Shown here: positions 1 to 6,685 of the stretch, in pieces
Layout of the letters: the number at the start of each line of letters is the position of its first letter
How positions within the stretch are numbered: the first letter of the stretch is position 1
NCBI GenBank assembly: GCA_021786215.1
Contig: JAJYNT010000068.1
Span: 1 to 12,610 of the forward strand
Direction of reading: 5' to 3'
Length of the DNA stretch: 12,610 nucleotides
Source of the DNA: Chloroflexota bacterium
Lineage (GTDB): Bacteria; Chloroflexota; UBA6077
Translations under genes and position numbers: made by a program
The notes under the pieces: model-generated
Databases searched by the model: none
Told to the model about the DNA's origin: nothing
What the model saw: only the letters and a program-made list of their open reading frames with translations

Positions 1-116
1 AGATTACCACGAACTTCTGGCTGCAAGCGGCTGAACAGGCCATCGTTTTCTGCGTTCGCGGTGTACACTCGGCGGAGGTCGAGCTTGCCGCCTTCAGCTA
101 CTCCCTCGGATTCTTC

Positions 117-3100
117 CTATCGGAGGTACACCGGGGGGATCGGCTCCTCGGGCTCCGGGTTGTCGGATGCCGGCCGCAATGGTAGGGACGGTGGCTTGTT
201 AGCCCCTTGTCGACGTCCCAAACGGGTGCTCACCCACTGCTGGAGGTCGTCCATCACGGTGTAGCCGGCGGGCACCACGACCAGGGTGAGTAGCGTCGAG
301 GTAAGCAATCCACCGATCACGACAATGGCCAGGGGGGACCGGGTTTCCGCCCCCTCGCCCATCCTCAACGCCAGCGGGAGCATCGCGAATACCATCGCTG
401 CCGTCGTCATCAGTATGGGCCGAAGGCGGGTGGGTCCGGCCTCGAGCAGCGCCTCGGTGCGGGAGTAACCACGTTTCCGGAGGGTGTTGGTGTAGTCCAC
501 CAGCAGGATGGCGTTCTTGGCCACCAGGCCGGTCAGCATGATCAGCCCCACCAGCGAGAACATGTTCAGGGTGTTGTGGGTGATGGCCAGAGCGCCGATG
601 GCTCCCACCGAGGCTACCGGCATGGACCCCATGATCACGAGCGGGTAGACCAGGGAGTCGTACAGGGCCACCATCAGCATGAATATGAGCAGGACGGAGA
701 TGCCCAGCGCCTTCAGGAGATCGCCAAAGGCCTCCTCTTGAAGTTCGGTGTCCCCTGCCATGACGATCGTGTAGCCGGGAGGGAGAGACAGCTTGCTGAT
801 GGCCTGCTTGATGTCAGCGGTGATCTCACCCAGTGGCCGATCGGTGAGATTAGCCCCCAGCACGATCTGCCTGCCCCGATCCTCTCGCTCGATCTCGGCC
901 GGACCTGCCACCGGCACCAGTTGGGCCACCTGGCTCAGCTTGATCTCGGTGCCCTGAGGCGTGGCGAGAGGGATGTCCGGTATGGAGGCAAGTTCGGACC
1001 GGTTGCCTGCGTGGGCGTAGAGGACCCGAATGTCCACTTTGTCCTCGTTCTCCCGCCGAAGCTCGGTGGCAACCGTCCCCTCGAAGGCGGTCCTCAACGC
1101 GGCCGCCACCTGAGCAGTGGTCAGGCCGAGGTCGGACAAGCGCTGCTGGTCGACCTGGACCCGCATCTCGGGTGCCCCCTCAGCGGCGCTATTGGTCACG
1201 TCGATCAGCCCGGGTGTCCGACGCATGATCTGCTCTACCTGCCCAGCGATGTCGGAAAGGGTGGCCATGTTGGATCCTCGAACCCGCAGCAAGACCGGTT
1301 GCCCGGTGTAGCCGACGATGCTGGGGTAGTCGATCCTGGTGTGCATGCCGGGGATGGCGTTGCCCATCTGCCTGACATCCTCTGCTACCTGGAAGACGGT
1401 GCGGGAGCGCTGGGAGAGCGGCTTCAGCCGGACGTAGATCCGGGCAGAGCGGTGCTGGGGCAACCCGTACTGGCCACCTACCCCAACCGTCGTGAGCAAC
1501 GAGTCTATCTCCGGGATCTTGGCGATGCCCCTTTCTAACTGCTGGAGAGCCTGGTTAGTGCCATCGAGGGAGGTGCCGGGTGGCAGGTCGACGGCGACGC
1601 TGAACTCGCCCTGATCCGCGGAGGTCATGAACTCGGTGCTCACCACCTTGAAGCCGACGAGGGCGATGCCGGCGAAGAAGGCTAGAAGACCGACGAGCAG
1701 CACCAGCCACCGTAGTCGCAGGGCCTGACTCAGGAGACGCCGATAGTGGAGAGTCAGCGCCTGGTAGCCTGCCTCCCAGCGAAGCCAGATGAAGGCCAGG
1801 GGGGAACGCTCCTCTGAGTCCGCCGTTAGCCATCTGGAGGCCAGCATTGGGGTGAGGGTGAAAGAGACTATTAGTGAAAAGAGAGTGGCCACCACGATGG
1901 TGCCGCCGAATTCCCGAAAGAACTGACCCACCATGCCCGTGAGGAAGGCCACCGGGGTGTACACCACCACGTCTACCAGGGTGATCGCCAGGGCTGCCGC
2001 ACCGATCTCGGCCCGGCCGTTCAAGGCCGCCGTCCATGGGCTTTCTCCCAGCTTCATGTGTCGGTAGATGTTCTCCAGCACCACGATGGAGTCGTCCACC
2101 AGAATGCCGATGGTGAGGGCCAATCCCATCATGCTCATCATGTTGATGGAGAAGCCGAACATCCAGATGGTACCCAGGGTGGCGATCAGGGAGGTGGGGA
2201 TGGAGATCAGCACGATCAGGGTGCTTCTCCAGGTGTGAAGGAAGAGCAGTAGCACCAGGGCGACTATCAGCACGGCGTCTCTCAGGTTGGTCTGGACGCT
2301 GCTCAGGGATGCTCTCACGAACTCGGCACTGTTCATCACCGTGACGATCTGCACGCCGGGCGGGAGAGTGGGGGCCAAGGCGTTCAGCGCCTTCTGGATC
2401 CCATCGGCGACGGCCACGGCGTTGGCGGTCTTCTGCTTGTTGACCAGGATGGCGACGCCCTCCTGGCCGTTGACCCGGGCGATGAATTGCTGCCTCTTGA
2501 AGCCGTCCTGTACGGCCGCCACATCCTTCAGCCGGACGACGGCTTTTCCCGGGCTCGAAGCGACCACCAGGTTACCAAGTTCATCCAGCCGCTGGACCAG
2601 CCCGTAAACCCGCAGACTGTACTCTTGAGTGCCCTCCTGGACGTATCCGCTGGGGGCCGAGAGGTTGGCGGCGGCGAGAGCCGAGGTTATCTGGGTCAGT
2701 GAGAGGCCGTGGGCTTCCAGTTGCTGGCGGTCCACGGTGACGTGGATCTCCCGCTCGTGCCCGCCCTGGATCTGGACCGACGAGATCCCCTCCACAGTCT
2801 CCAGTTTAGGCCGGATTGTGTTGTCGACCAGGTTGTATAGGCCGTCGGGATTGCGGTCCCAGTTGGCCCCCATGACGAGGATCGGGTAATCGGCCGGGTC
2901 CTCCTTCGTTATGCTGGGGTCTTTGATATCGTCGGGCAGGGTCGATCGGATCTGGTTGACCCGGCGCTCGACATCCTGGATGGCGGCGTCGGGATCGGTT
3001 CCGTCCTTGAACTGCATCAGGATGATGGCGTAGTTGTCGCCGGAGGTGGACATAAGGTTCTTCAGGTTGGGGGATCCGGCGACGGCGTCCTCGATCGGCT

Positions 3101-3293
3101 TGGTGACCCGCGACTCGACCTCGCGGGGACCGGCACCAGGGTAGGTGACGTAGACGGCGACGTAAGGGAACTTGACACTGGGGAGGAGGTCAACGCCCAG
3201 GGCGCCGTAGGCGACGATGCCTCCCAGCATGACGGCCAGGACCACCATCAGGATCAGCAGGGGGCGGCGTATGGATAGGCTAGTTAGCCACAT
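117..3293 (-). CDS. RND (HAE1/AcrB-type) multidrug efflux permease
   Basis: This is a proton-driven inner-membrane pump of the resistance-nodulation-division superfamily, 1058 residues long, close to the usual 1020-1060. The N-terminus (SIRRPLLILMVV) leads into TM1. A first large extracytoplasmic domain spans about residues 35-335, and TM2-TM6 follow at about 336-480. A second extracytoplasmic domain lies at about 555-855 and TM8-TM12 at about 860-1015. The proton-relay residues are in place: the Asp pair D400-D401 in GILVDDSIVVLEN (TM4) and K926 in GLVAKNAILLVDY (TM10). These are known to be essential in AcrB. The C-terminal tail (about 1030-1058) is rich in Pro and Glu. The ATG at 3293 has GAGG eight bases upstream, and a good promoter lies at 3378-3406. 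No membrane-fusion or outer-membrane partner is visible on either side. The motifs look like the hydrophobe/amphiphile (drug) class, but substrate cannot be read from sequence. Confidence 0.95.
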   Translation of the reverse strand: MWLTSLSIRRPLLILMVVLAVMLGGIVAYGALGVDLLPSVKFPYVAVYVTYPGAGPREVESRVTKPIEDAVAGSPNLKNLMSTSGDNYAIILMQFKDGTDPDAAIQDVERRVNQIRSTLPDDIKDPSITKEDPADYPILVMGANWDRNPDGLYNLVDNTIRPKLETVEGISSVQIQGGHEREIHVTVDRQQLEAHGLSLTQITSALAAANLSAPSGYVQEGTQEYSLRVYGLVQRLDELGNLVVASSPGKAVVRLKDVAAVQDGFKRQQFIARVNGQEGVAILVNKQKTANAVAVADGIQKALNALAPTLPPGVQIVTVMNSAEFVRASLSSVQTNLRDAVLIVALVLLLFLHTWRSTLIVLISIPTSLIATLGTIWMFGFSINMMSMMGLALTIGILVDDSIVVLENIYRHMKLGESPWTAALNGRAEIGAAALAITLVDVVVYTPVAFLTGMVGQFFREFGGTIVVATLFSLIVSFTLTPMLASRWLTADSEERSPLAFIWLRWEAGYQALTLHYRRLLSQALRLRWLVLLVGLLAFFAGIALVGFKVVSTEFMTSADQGEFSVAVDLPPGTSLDGTNQALQQLERGIAKIPEIDSLLTTVGVGGQYGLPQHRSARIYVRLKPLSQRSRTVFQVAEDVRQMGNAIPGMHTRIDYPSIVGYTGQPVLLRVRGSNMATLSDIAGQVEQIMRRTPGLIDVTNSAAEGAPEMRVQVDQQRLSDLGLTTAQVAAALRTAFEGTVATELRRENEDKVDIRVLYAHAGNRSELASIPDIPLATPQGTEIKLSQVAQLVPVAGPAEIEREDRGRQIVLGANLTDRPLGEITADIKQAISKLSLPPGYTIVMAGDTELQEEAFGDLLKALGISVLLIFMLMVALYDSLVYPLVIMGSMPVASVGAIGALAITHNTLNMFSLVGLIMLTGLVAKNAILLVDYTNTLRKRGYSRTEALLEAGPTRLRPILMTTAAMVFAMLPLALRMGEGAETRSPLAIVVIGGLLTSTLLTLVVVPAGYTVMDDLQQWVSTRLGRRQGANKPPSLPLRPASDNPEPEEPIPPVYLR

Positions 3294-3377
3294 CGGGAAA
3301 CCTCAGAGCGCTGGTCGTCGCGATCTGCCTGGGTTTGACCTATTCTGACCGCGGATTGTTTCAAGCAGTTGATGCTG

Positions 3378-3406
3378 ATTCTATGGGACGTGCGGCCCGC
3401 TGGCAA
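3378..3406 (-). promoter_or_regulatory. sigma70-like promoter of the RND gene
   Basis: Read on the minus strand, TTGCCA (3406-3401) and TAGAAT (3383-3378) are separated by exactly 17 bases. Each hexamer matches the sigma70 consensus at five of six positions. Transcription would start near 3371, giving a leader of about 78 bases before the RND ATG. This is an inference from sequence match only. Confidence 0.6.
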
Positions 3407-3425
3407 GCAGGCTCTGCTGAGGCTC

Positions 3426-3453
3426 TTGCTACTGAACCGTTTCGCACTATAAT
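3426..3453 (+). promoter_or_regulatory. sigma70-like promoter of the aldolase gene
   Basis: TTGCTA (3426-3431) and a perfect TATAAT (3448-3453) are separated by 16 bases. Transcription would start near 3460, leaving a leader of about 124 bases before the aldolase ATG. The -35 box lies about 20 bases from the -35 box of the divergent RND promoter, so one regulator bound between them could affect both genes. Confidence 0.6.
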
Positions 3454-3482
3454 GGGTGATGCAATGAAGCTCGCTATCTTTT

Positions 3483-3530
3483 CCCCGGGAGGATCTAAAC
3501 TCTTCGAATGATCCCTGCATAGCCCGGGGA
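3483..3530 (+). other. Imperfect hairpin in the aldolase leader
   Basis: CCCCGGG (3483-3489) can pair with CCCGGGG (3524-3530), and just inside it GGATC (3491-3495) can pair with GATCC (3510-3514). The arms carry a 1-base and a 9-base unpaired stretch, with a 14-base loop. It sits in the predicted leader transcript about 55 bases before the aldolase start. No T-tract follows, so it is not a typical terminator. It could be an mRNA-stabilising or regulatory structure, or a protein-binding palindrome. Confidence 0.35.
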
Positions 3531-3583
3531 CGTTCCACTTGGCGCGCGATCTTGTTCAGAAAACCGAGGAGGGTTCCAGAGAA

Positions 3584-4354
3584 ATGCGGATCAACACCAC
3601 CAAGCGGCTCCTGCAAGAGGGCAAGCCGGCGATCGGGACCTGGCTGAATTTGCCAGCTGTGAATTCGGCTGAAGCCATGGCTCATGCCGGATGGGACTGG
3701 GTGACCGTCGACATGGAGCATGGTCCCATCGACTTCGAGATGCTGAACAACATGTTCATGGCCATCGGCACTACCGATGCTATTCCGATGTGCCGCATCC
3801 CGGACAATGATCCGATCTACATCAAGCGGATTCTGGACGCCGGTGCCTGGGGCATTGTGGTGCCGATGGTCTGCTCTGCTGAAGAGGCGGCCAACGCCGT
3901 CAAATATGCTAAGTATCCCCCGGAGGGCATCCGGAGCGCGGGCGGAGGCCGGTGGCGCTTCTGGGCCGGCGCCGACTATCCCAAGTATGCGAACGACGAG
4001 ATCGCCGTAATCGTGCAGATCGAGCATATCGACGCTGTGAAGAAGGCCGAGGAGATCCTTTCCGTGCCTGGTGTCGATGGGTGCTTCATCGGGCCGAACG
4101 ATCTGGCCTGGTCGATGGGTTTGGGCAAGGGTGCAGGCGAGAAGGACCCGAGCCACGCCGAGGCGGTGGCCGAGGTGTTGCGCGCCGCGAAGAAGGTCGG
4201 TACGCCAGCCGGCATCCATTGCCGAAGCGTCGAAGAGGTGTCCATGCGGATCGAGCAGGGTTTCCAGTTCCTGGCCTGCATGAACGACATCAATTTCATG
4301 TTCAACTCGGCGTCCGCCGGGGTCAAGCAGATCCGCGAGCGGATGGCCAAGTAG
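3584..4354 (+). CDS. HpcH/HpaI-family aldolase (class II, metal-dependent)
   Basis: The 256-residue product matches the usual ~250-270 residue TIM-barrel family that cleaves 4-hydroxy-2-oxo acids to pyruvate and an aldehyde (HpaI, GarL, YfaU and relatives). Visible family features are VDMEHGP with the catalytic His at 46, Arg71 (CRIPDND) for the carboxylate, and the metal ligand Glu147 in VQIEHIDAV. The second ligand is Asp173 in FIGPNDLAWSMG. A PPEGIRSAGGGR segment (residues 112-123) contributes to the active site. The ATG at 3584 is chosen because AGGAGGG lies 10 bases upstream. An upstream in-frame TTG at 3539 has no such site. The gene stands alone behind its own promoter and is followed by a hairpin, so context does not reveal the pathway. 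Likely cytoplasmic. Family assignment is secure; the exact hydroxy-oxo-acid substrate is unknown. Confidence 0.93.
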   Translation: MRINTTKRLLQEGKPAIGTWLNLPAVNSAEAMAHAGWDWVTVDMEHGPIDFEMLNNMFMAIGTTDAIPMCRIPDNDPIYIKRILDAGAWGIVVPMVCSAEEAANAVKYAKYPPEGIRSAGGGRWRFWAGADYPKYANDEIAVIVQIEHIDAVKKAEEILSVPGVDGCFIGPNDLAWSMGLGKGAGEKDPSHAEAVAEVLRAAKKVGTPAGIHCRSVEEVSMRIEQGFQFLACMNDINFMFNSASAGVKQIRERMAK

Positions 4355-4364
4355 TCGATCGGCG

Positions 4365-4387
4365 GGGGCGGGCTGATAGCCCGCCCC
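4365..4387 (+). terminator. Hairpin terminator after the aldolase
   Basis: A perfect 10-bp stem, GGGGCGGGCT (4365-4374) with AGCCCGCCCC (4378-4387), closes a 3-base loop and starts 10 bases after the aldolase stop. No U-run follows, so it is either a weak intrinsic terminator or a 3'-end stabiliser. Confidence 0.55.
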
Positions 4388-4664
4388 GAGCCCCGTCTAT
4401 TCGCAGTGGCGTTCCCCGGTTGCTGTCCCCTCACCCATCCTGGTTTTCCTCTGTTTCGTCAGTTTGCACGAGAATCGGCGCTCCAATTCGTCTAACTCGC
4501 ACACCTGTACCCCGTATCATGGCCAACCACCAGGCGTGCTGGCGTTTGATTTCGTGCATCGTGCACAGGAAGCTCCGGCCGATTTCTGAGCAGCGGGCAC
4601 GATGAATTGACCGACTGGACGCAATACCATCCTGACAGACTTGGGAAAGTGTGTGGAGGGAACC
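4388..4664. other. Non-coding stretch before amt
   Basis: With the hairpin at 4365-4387 this fills the ~310 bases between the aldolase and amt. I see no convincing gene. Longer reading frames here are frame-shifted extensions over the aldolase and show no family features. It holds a small palindrome, GTGCA-TCG-TGCAC (4554-4566), and a clear SD just before amt (GGAGG, 4655-4659). I found no convincing sigma70, sigma54 or GlnR-like site, although ammonium channel genes are commonly nitrogen-regulated. Confidence 0.5.
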
Positions 4665-5894
4665 ATGGGAGCGATCAACGCGGCGGACACGGCGTGGGTT
4701 CTGATGTCGGCCGGTTTGGTCATGCTAATGACGCCCGCGGTGGGCTTCTTCTACGGGGGGCTCGTGCGGCGGAAGAACGTACTGTCGGTGATCATGCAGA
4801 GCATGTTCATTCTGGCCCTCATCAGCGTCCAGTGGGTGCTTTGGGGTTATAGCCTCGCCTTCGGCCCGGACCGATGGGGACTCATTGGGGGATTGGAGTG
4901 GCTGGGCCTTCACGGCGTTGGGCTACAGCCGAATCCGGATTACGCGCCGACCATCCCTCATCAAGCATTCATGATCTTCCAGGCGATGTTTGCCGTCATA
5001 ACTCCCGCTCTGATCACGGGGGCCTTCGCGGAGAGGAAGAGGTTCAAGGCCTTCGTTATATTCACCCTGCTCTGGGCGACCTTCGTCTACGATCCACTCG
5101 CCCATTGGGTTTGGGGCAATGGTGGCTGGCTGAAGAACCTGGGCGCGTTGGACTTCGCGGGGGGGACGGTGGTGCACATCAGTTCGGGAGTATCGGCTCT
5201 GGTGGCTGCTCGTACGCTCGGTCCCAGGCTGGGTCTGGGGGAGGAGCCGATGGATCCGCACGACGCCACCATGTCGGTGCTTGGCGCCGTCCTGCTATGG
5301 TTCGGGTGGTTTGGCTTCAATGCCGGCAGCGCCTTGGCGGCCAACGGGGTGGCCGTCAACGCCTTCGTGGTGACCAACACCGCCGCGGCCATGGCGGCAC
5401 TCACCTGGATCACCGTGAGCTGGGCTCACAAGGGGCGTCCCAGCGTGCTGGGGGCCGCCGCGGGCGCGGTGGCTGGATTGGTAGCCATCACACCGGCCTC
5501 GGGCTTCGTGACCGCTGAGGGGTCCATACTGATAGGGCTGGGAGCGGGAGTGGTCTGCTACTTCGCGACCCAGCTCCGAGAGAAGCTACGGGTGGACGAT
5601 GCCCTTGACGTCTGGGGGGTTCACGGTGTCGGCGGAACGTGGGGGGCGTTGGCCACCGGGCTCTTCGCCACGGTGACGGTTAACAGCGCCGGTGCCAACG
5701 GGCTGTTCTACGGCGACCCCAGCCAGTTGTGGAAGCAGGCTCTGGCGGTGGCGGTGAGCTGGGTGTACTCGGCGGCCGTGACCTGGCTCATTCTGAAGGC
5801 GGTGGACGTGACGATAGGGTTGCGGGTGGCCGAGAGCGAGGAGGTGCTGGGACTCGATGCCACGCAGCATGGAGAGGCGGCTTATCAGCCGTAG
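4665..5894 (+). CDS. amt: Ammonium channel, Amt/MEP/Rh family
   Basis: This trimeric inner-membrane channel imports ammonium/ammonia. The product is 409 residues with about 11 hydrophobic segments. Family landmarks, with E. coli AmtB counterparts, are: NAADTAWVLMSAGLV plus FFYGGLVRRKNVLS at the N-terminus; F109 (F107) in FQAMFAVITPALI; D163 (D160); the pore histidines H171 (H168, in TVVHISSG) and H320 (H318, in WGVHGVGGTWG); F218 (F215) in FGFNAGSA. The C-terminal tail (GLRVAESEEVLGLDATQHGEAAY) keeps the conserved segment that couples to GlnK. The ATG at 4665 has GGAGG 5 bases upstream; an in-frame TTG at 4641 lacks a site. No glnK/glnB neighbour is present, so any PII partner is encoded elsewhere. 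Downstream lies a palindromic repeat that may also end the transcript. Confidence 0.96.
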   Translation: MGAINAADTAWVLMSAGLVMLMTPAVGFFYGGLVRRKNVLSVIMQSMFILALISVQWVLWGYSLAFGPDRWGLIGGLEWLGLHGVGLQPNPDYAPTIPHQAFMIFQAMFAVITPALITGAFAERKRFKAFVIFTLLWATFVYDPLAHWVWGNGGWLKNLGALDFAGGTVVHISSGVSALVAARTLGPRLGLGEEPMDPHDATMSVLGAVLLWFGWFGFNAGSALAANGVAVNAFVVTNTAAAMAALTWITVSWAHKGRPSVLGAAAGAVAGLVAITPASGFVTAEGSILIGLGAGVVCYFATQLREKLRVDDALDVWGVHGVGGTWGALATGLFATVTVNSAGANGLFYGDPSQLWKQALAVAVSWVYSAAVTWLILKAVDVTIGLRVAESEEVLGLDATQHGEAAYQP

Positions 5895-5914
5895 AGGGCT
5901 GCGCGCCGAGCCTG

Positions 5915-6035
5915 CCCTCACCCGTCCTCGCTGCGCTCGGTTGGCCTCTCCCCCTGGGAGAGGCGGGTTCCTGGTGCTCCCTCTCCCCTTGGGAGAGGCG
6001 CAAACATGCCAGAGGGCATGTTTGTGGGGTGAGGG
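5915..6035. repeat. 121-bp palindromic intergenic element with terminal inverted repeats
   Basis: The ends are perfect 9-bp inverted repeats: CCCTCACCC (5915-5923) and GGGTGAGGG (6027-6035). Inside are three perfect hairpins. Two share the stem CCTCTCCC/GGGAGAGG (5945-5963, loop CCT; 5980-5998, loop CTT), so they form a spaced direct repeat of 19 bp with one mismatch. The third is a 10-bp stem, CAAACATGCC/GGCATGTTTG, around AGAG (6001-6024). It has no coding content. This is the architecture of REP-like or MITE-like non-autonomous repeats found at gene ends. It may also act as the amt transcript terminator. Mobility and copy number cannot be judged from one copy. Confidence 0.75.
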
Positions 6036-6095
6036 CTGAAGCTAACGATGAAAACCAAACGCGCCACTTCTCGGTACTGCGGCACCGATGGGCGC

Positions 6096-6124
6096 TTGCA
6101 GATCAACCGAAGTTGGGATAGAAT
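6096..6124 (+). promoter_or_regulatory. Promoter of the Fur-family regulator gene
   Basis: TTGCAG (6096-6101) and TAGAAT (6119-6124) are separated by 17 bases. The -10 box matches consensus at five of six positions and the -35 box at three. The predicted transcription start, near 6131, falls just before the palindromic operator at 6134-6150, which suits repression by blocking the initiating polymerase. Confidence 0.5.
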
Positions 6125-6133
6125 AGGGCCGAT

Positions 6134-6150
6134 TTGCAACTGAGTTGCAG
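6134..6150. promoter_or_regulatory. Nur/Fur-type operator 1 (before the regulator gene)
   Basis: TTGCAA-CTGAG-TTGCAG is a palindrome with a perfect 6-3-6 core, TGCAAC-TGA-GTTGCA (6135-6149). It has the form TTGCAA-N5-TTGCAA known for the nickel-responsive Fur homologue Nur of Streptomyces. It sits at the predicted transcription start of the regulator gene, implying autoregulation. A nearly identical copy lies at 6669-6685. That the local regulator binds here is inference. Confidence 0.7.
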
Positions 6151-6178
6151 CGGGCCAACGGCTGAATGGAGAACGGCG

Positions 6179-6649
6179 TTGTGCACCTCCACGGACACAG
6201 GAACACATCGCAGGCTTAGCCCCGGGGAAAGGGCGCGGATTGGACTGGCTCTCGAAAACAGGGGGCTTCGGCTCACTACCCAGCGAGAGGCGGTGTGCGA
6301 GGCCATTTTCGGGTGCCCCGGCCACATTTGCGCGGAGCATATCCTGGAGACCGTTTCGGATCGGCATCCCGACTTGCGGATGAACAAGACCACGGTGTAT
6401 CGAGCCCTGGATCTGCTGCTTGAGTTGGGGCTCATCAGCGAGCACAAGTGTGGGGATGGGAGGGCTCAGTACGAGCCTGCTTCTCGCGGCCGGCATAGCC
6501 ATCTCATCTGTCGCCAGTGCGGAGAGTTGCTGGACCTGGATGAGAGCCTGGCCGTTACCGTACGGGAGGGGTTGCGGGCTCTGCACGGCTTTCAGGCTGA
6601 CCTGGAGAGCTATCCCATCTTTGGGCTATGCGCTTCCTGCCGCGACTAG
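6179..6649 (+). CDS. Fur-family metal-responsive repressor, probably Nur-like
   Basis: This is a cytoplasmic DNA-binding metalloregulator of 156 residues, typical for Fur/Zur/Nur. The winged helix covers about residues 18-100, with NRGLRLTTQREAV (28-40) and the recognition-helix region NKTTVYRALDLLLELGLI (69-86). The dimerisation domain follows. It has two CxxC pairs for structural zinc, C111/C114 in LICRQCGE and C151/C154 in LCASCRD. Candidate sensor ligands are H49, H89, H106 and H108. The usual late sensor His of Fur (in the NHSL region) aligns with Glu143 here. The TTG at 6179 is preferred: GGAG (6168-6171) lies seven bases upstream, and starting at the alternative TTG at 6134 would put the operator inside the gene. 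Matching operators lie on both sides and a Ni/Co ECF transporter is directly downstream. Nickel is the favoured effector from box and context; cobalt or zinc cannot be excluded. Confidence 0.9.
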   Translation: MCTSTDTGTHRRLSPGERARIGLALENRGLRLTTQREAVCEAIFGCPGHICAEHILETVSDRHPDLRMNKTTVYRALDLLLELGLISEHKCGDGRAQYEPASRGRHSHLICRQCGELLDLDESLAVTVREGLRALHGFQADLESYPIFGLCASCRD

Positions 6650-6668
6650 CTTTTTCTGTGCGAGTGTA

Positions 6669-6685
6669 TTGCAACTGTGTTGCAT
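6669..6685. promoter_or_regulatory. Nur/Fur-type operator 2 (before the transporter genes)
   Basis: TTGCAA-CTGTG-TTGCAT has a perfect 6-3-6 core, TGCAAC-TGT-GTTGCA (6670-6684), differing from operator 1 only in the central spacer and the last outer base. It lies 20 bases after the regulator stop and about 140 bases before nikM, so it probably makes the transporter operon a target of the same repressor. I could not identify convincing -35/-10 boxes here; the exact promoter is open. Confidence 0.7.

Noticed and set aside
1..116. Gene end or start at the left edge
   Set aside because: A short plus frame ends at 34 and a minus ATG at 43 runs off the edge, but neither has an SD, a family motif or enough length to support a call.
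576..1538. 320-codon plus-strand open frame
   Set aside because: It lies wholly inside the RND gene on the opposite strand, is rich in His/Gly/Asp as expected of an antisense frame in GC-rich DNA, and shows no family motif.
3284..4219. 311-codon minus-strand open frame opposite the aldolase
   Set aside because: It is antisense to a well-supported aldolase and its promoter region, with composition typical of a shadow frame and no recognisable domain.
4540..4560. Sigma54-type promoter upstream of amt
   Set aside because: TGGC is present, but no GC dinucleotide stands at the required spacing for the -12 element.
3952..4605. 217-codon plus-strand frame running past the aldolase end
   Set aside because: It is a shifted frame over the aldolase 3' half, very Arg/Gly-rich, and continues through the terminator hairpin.
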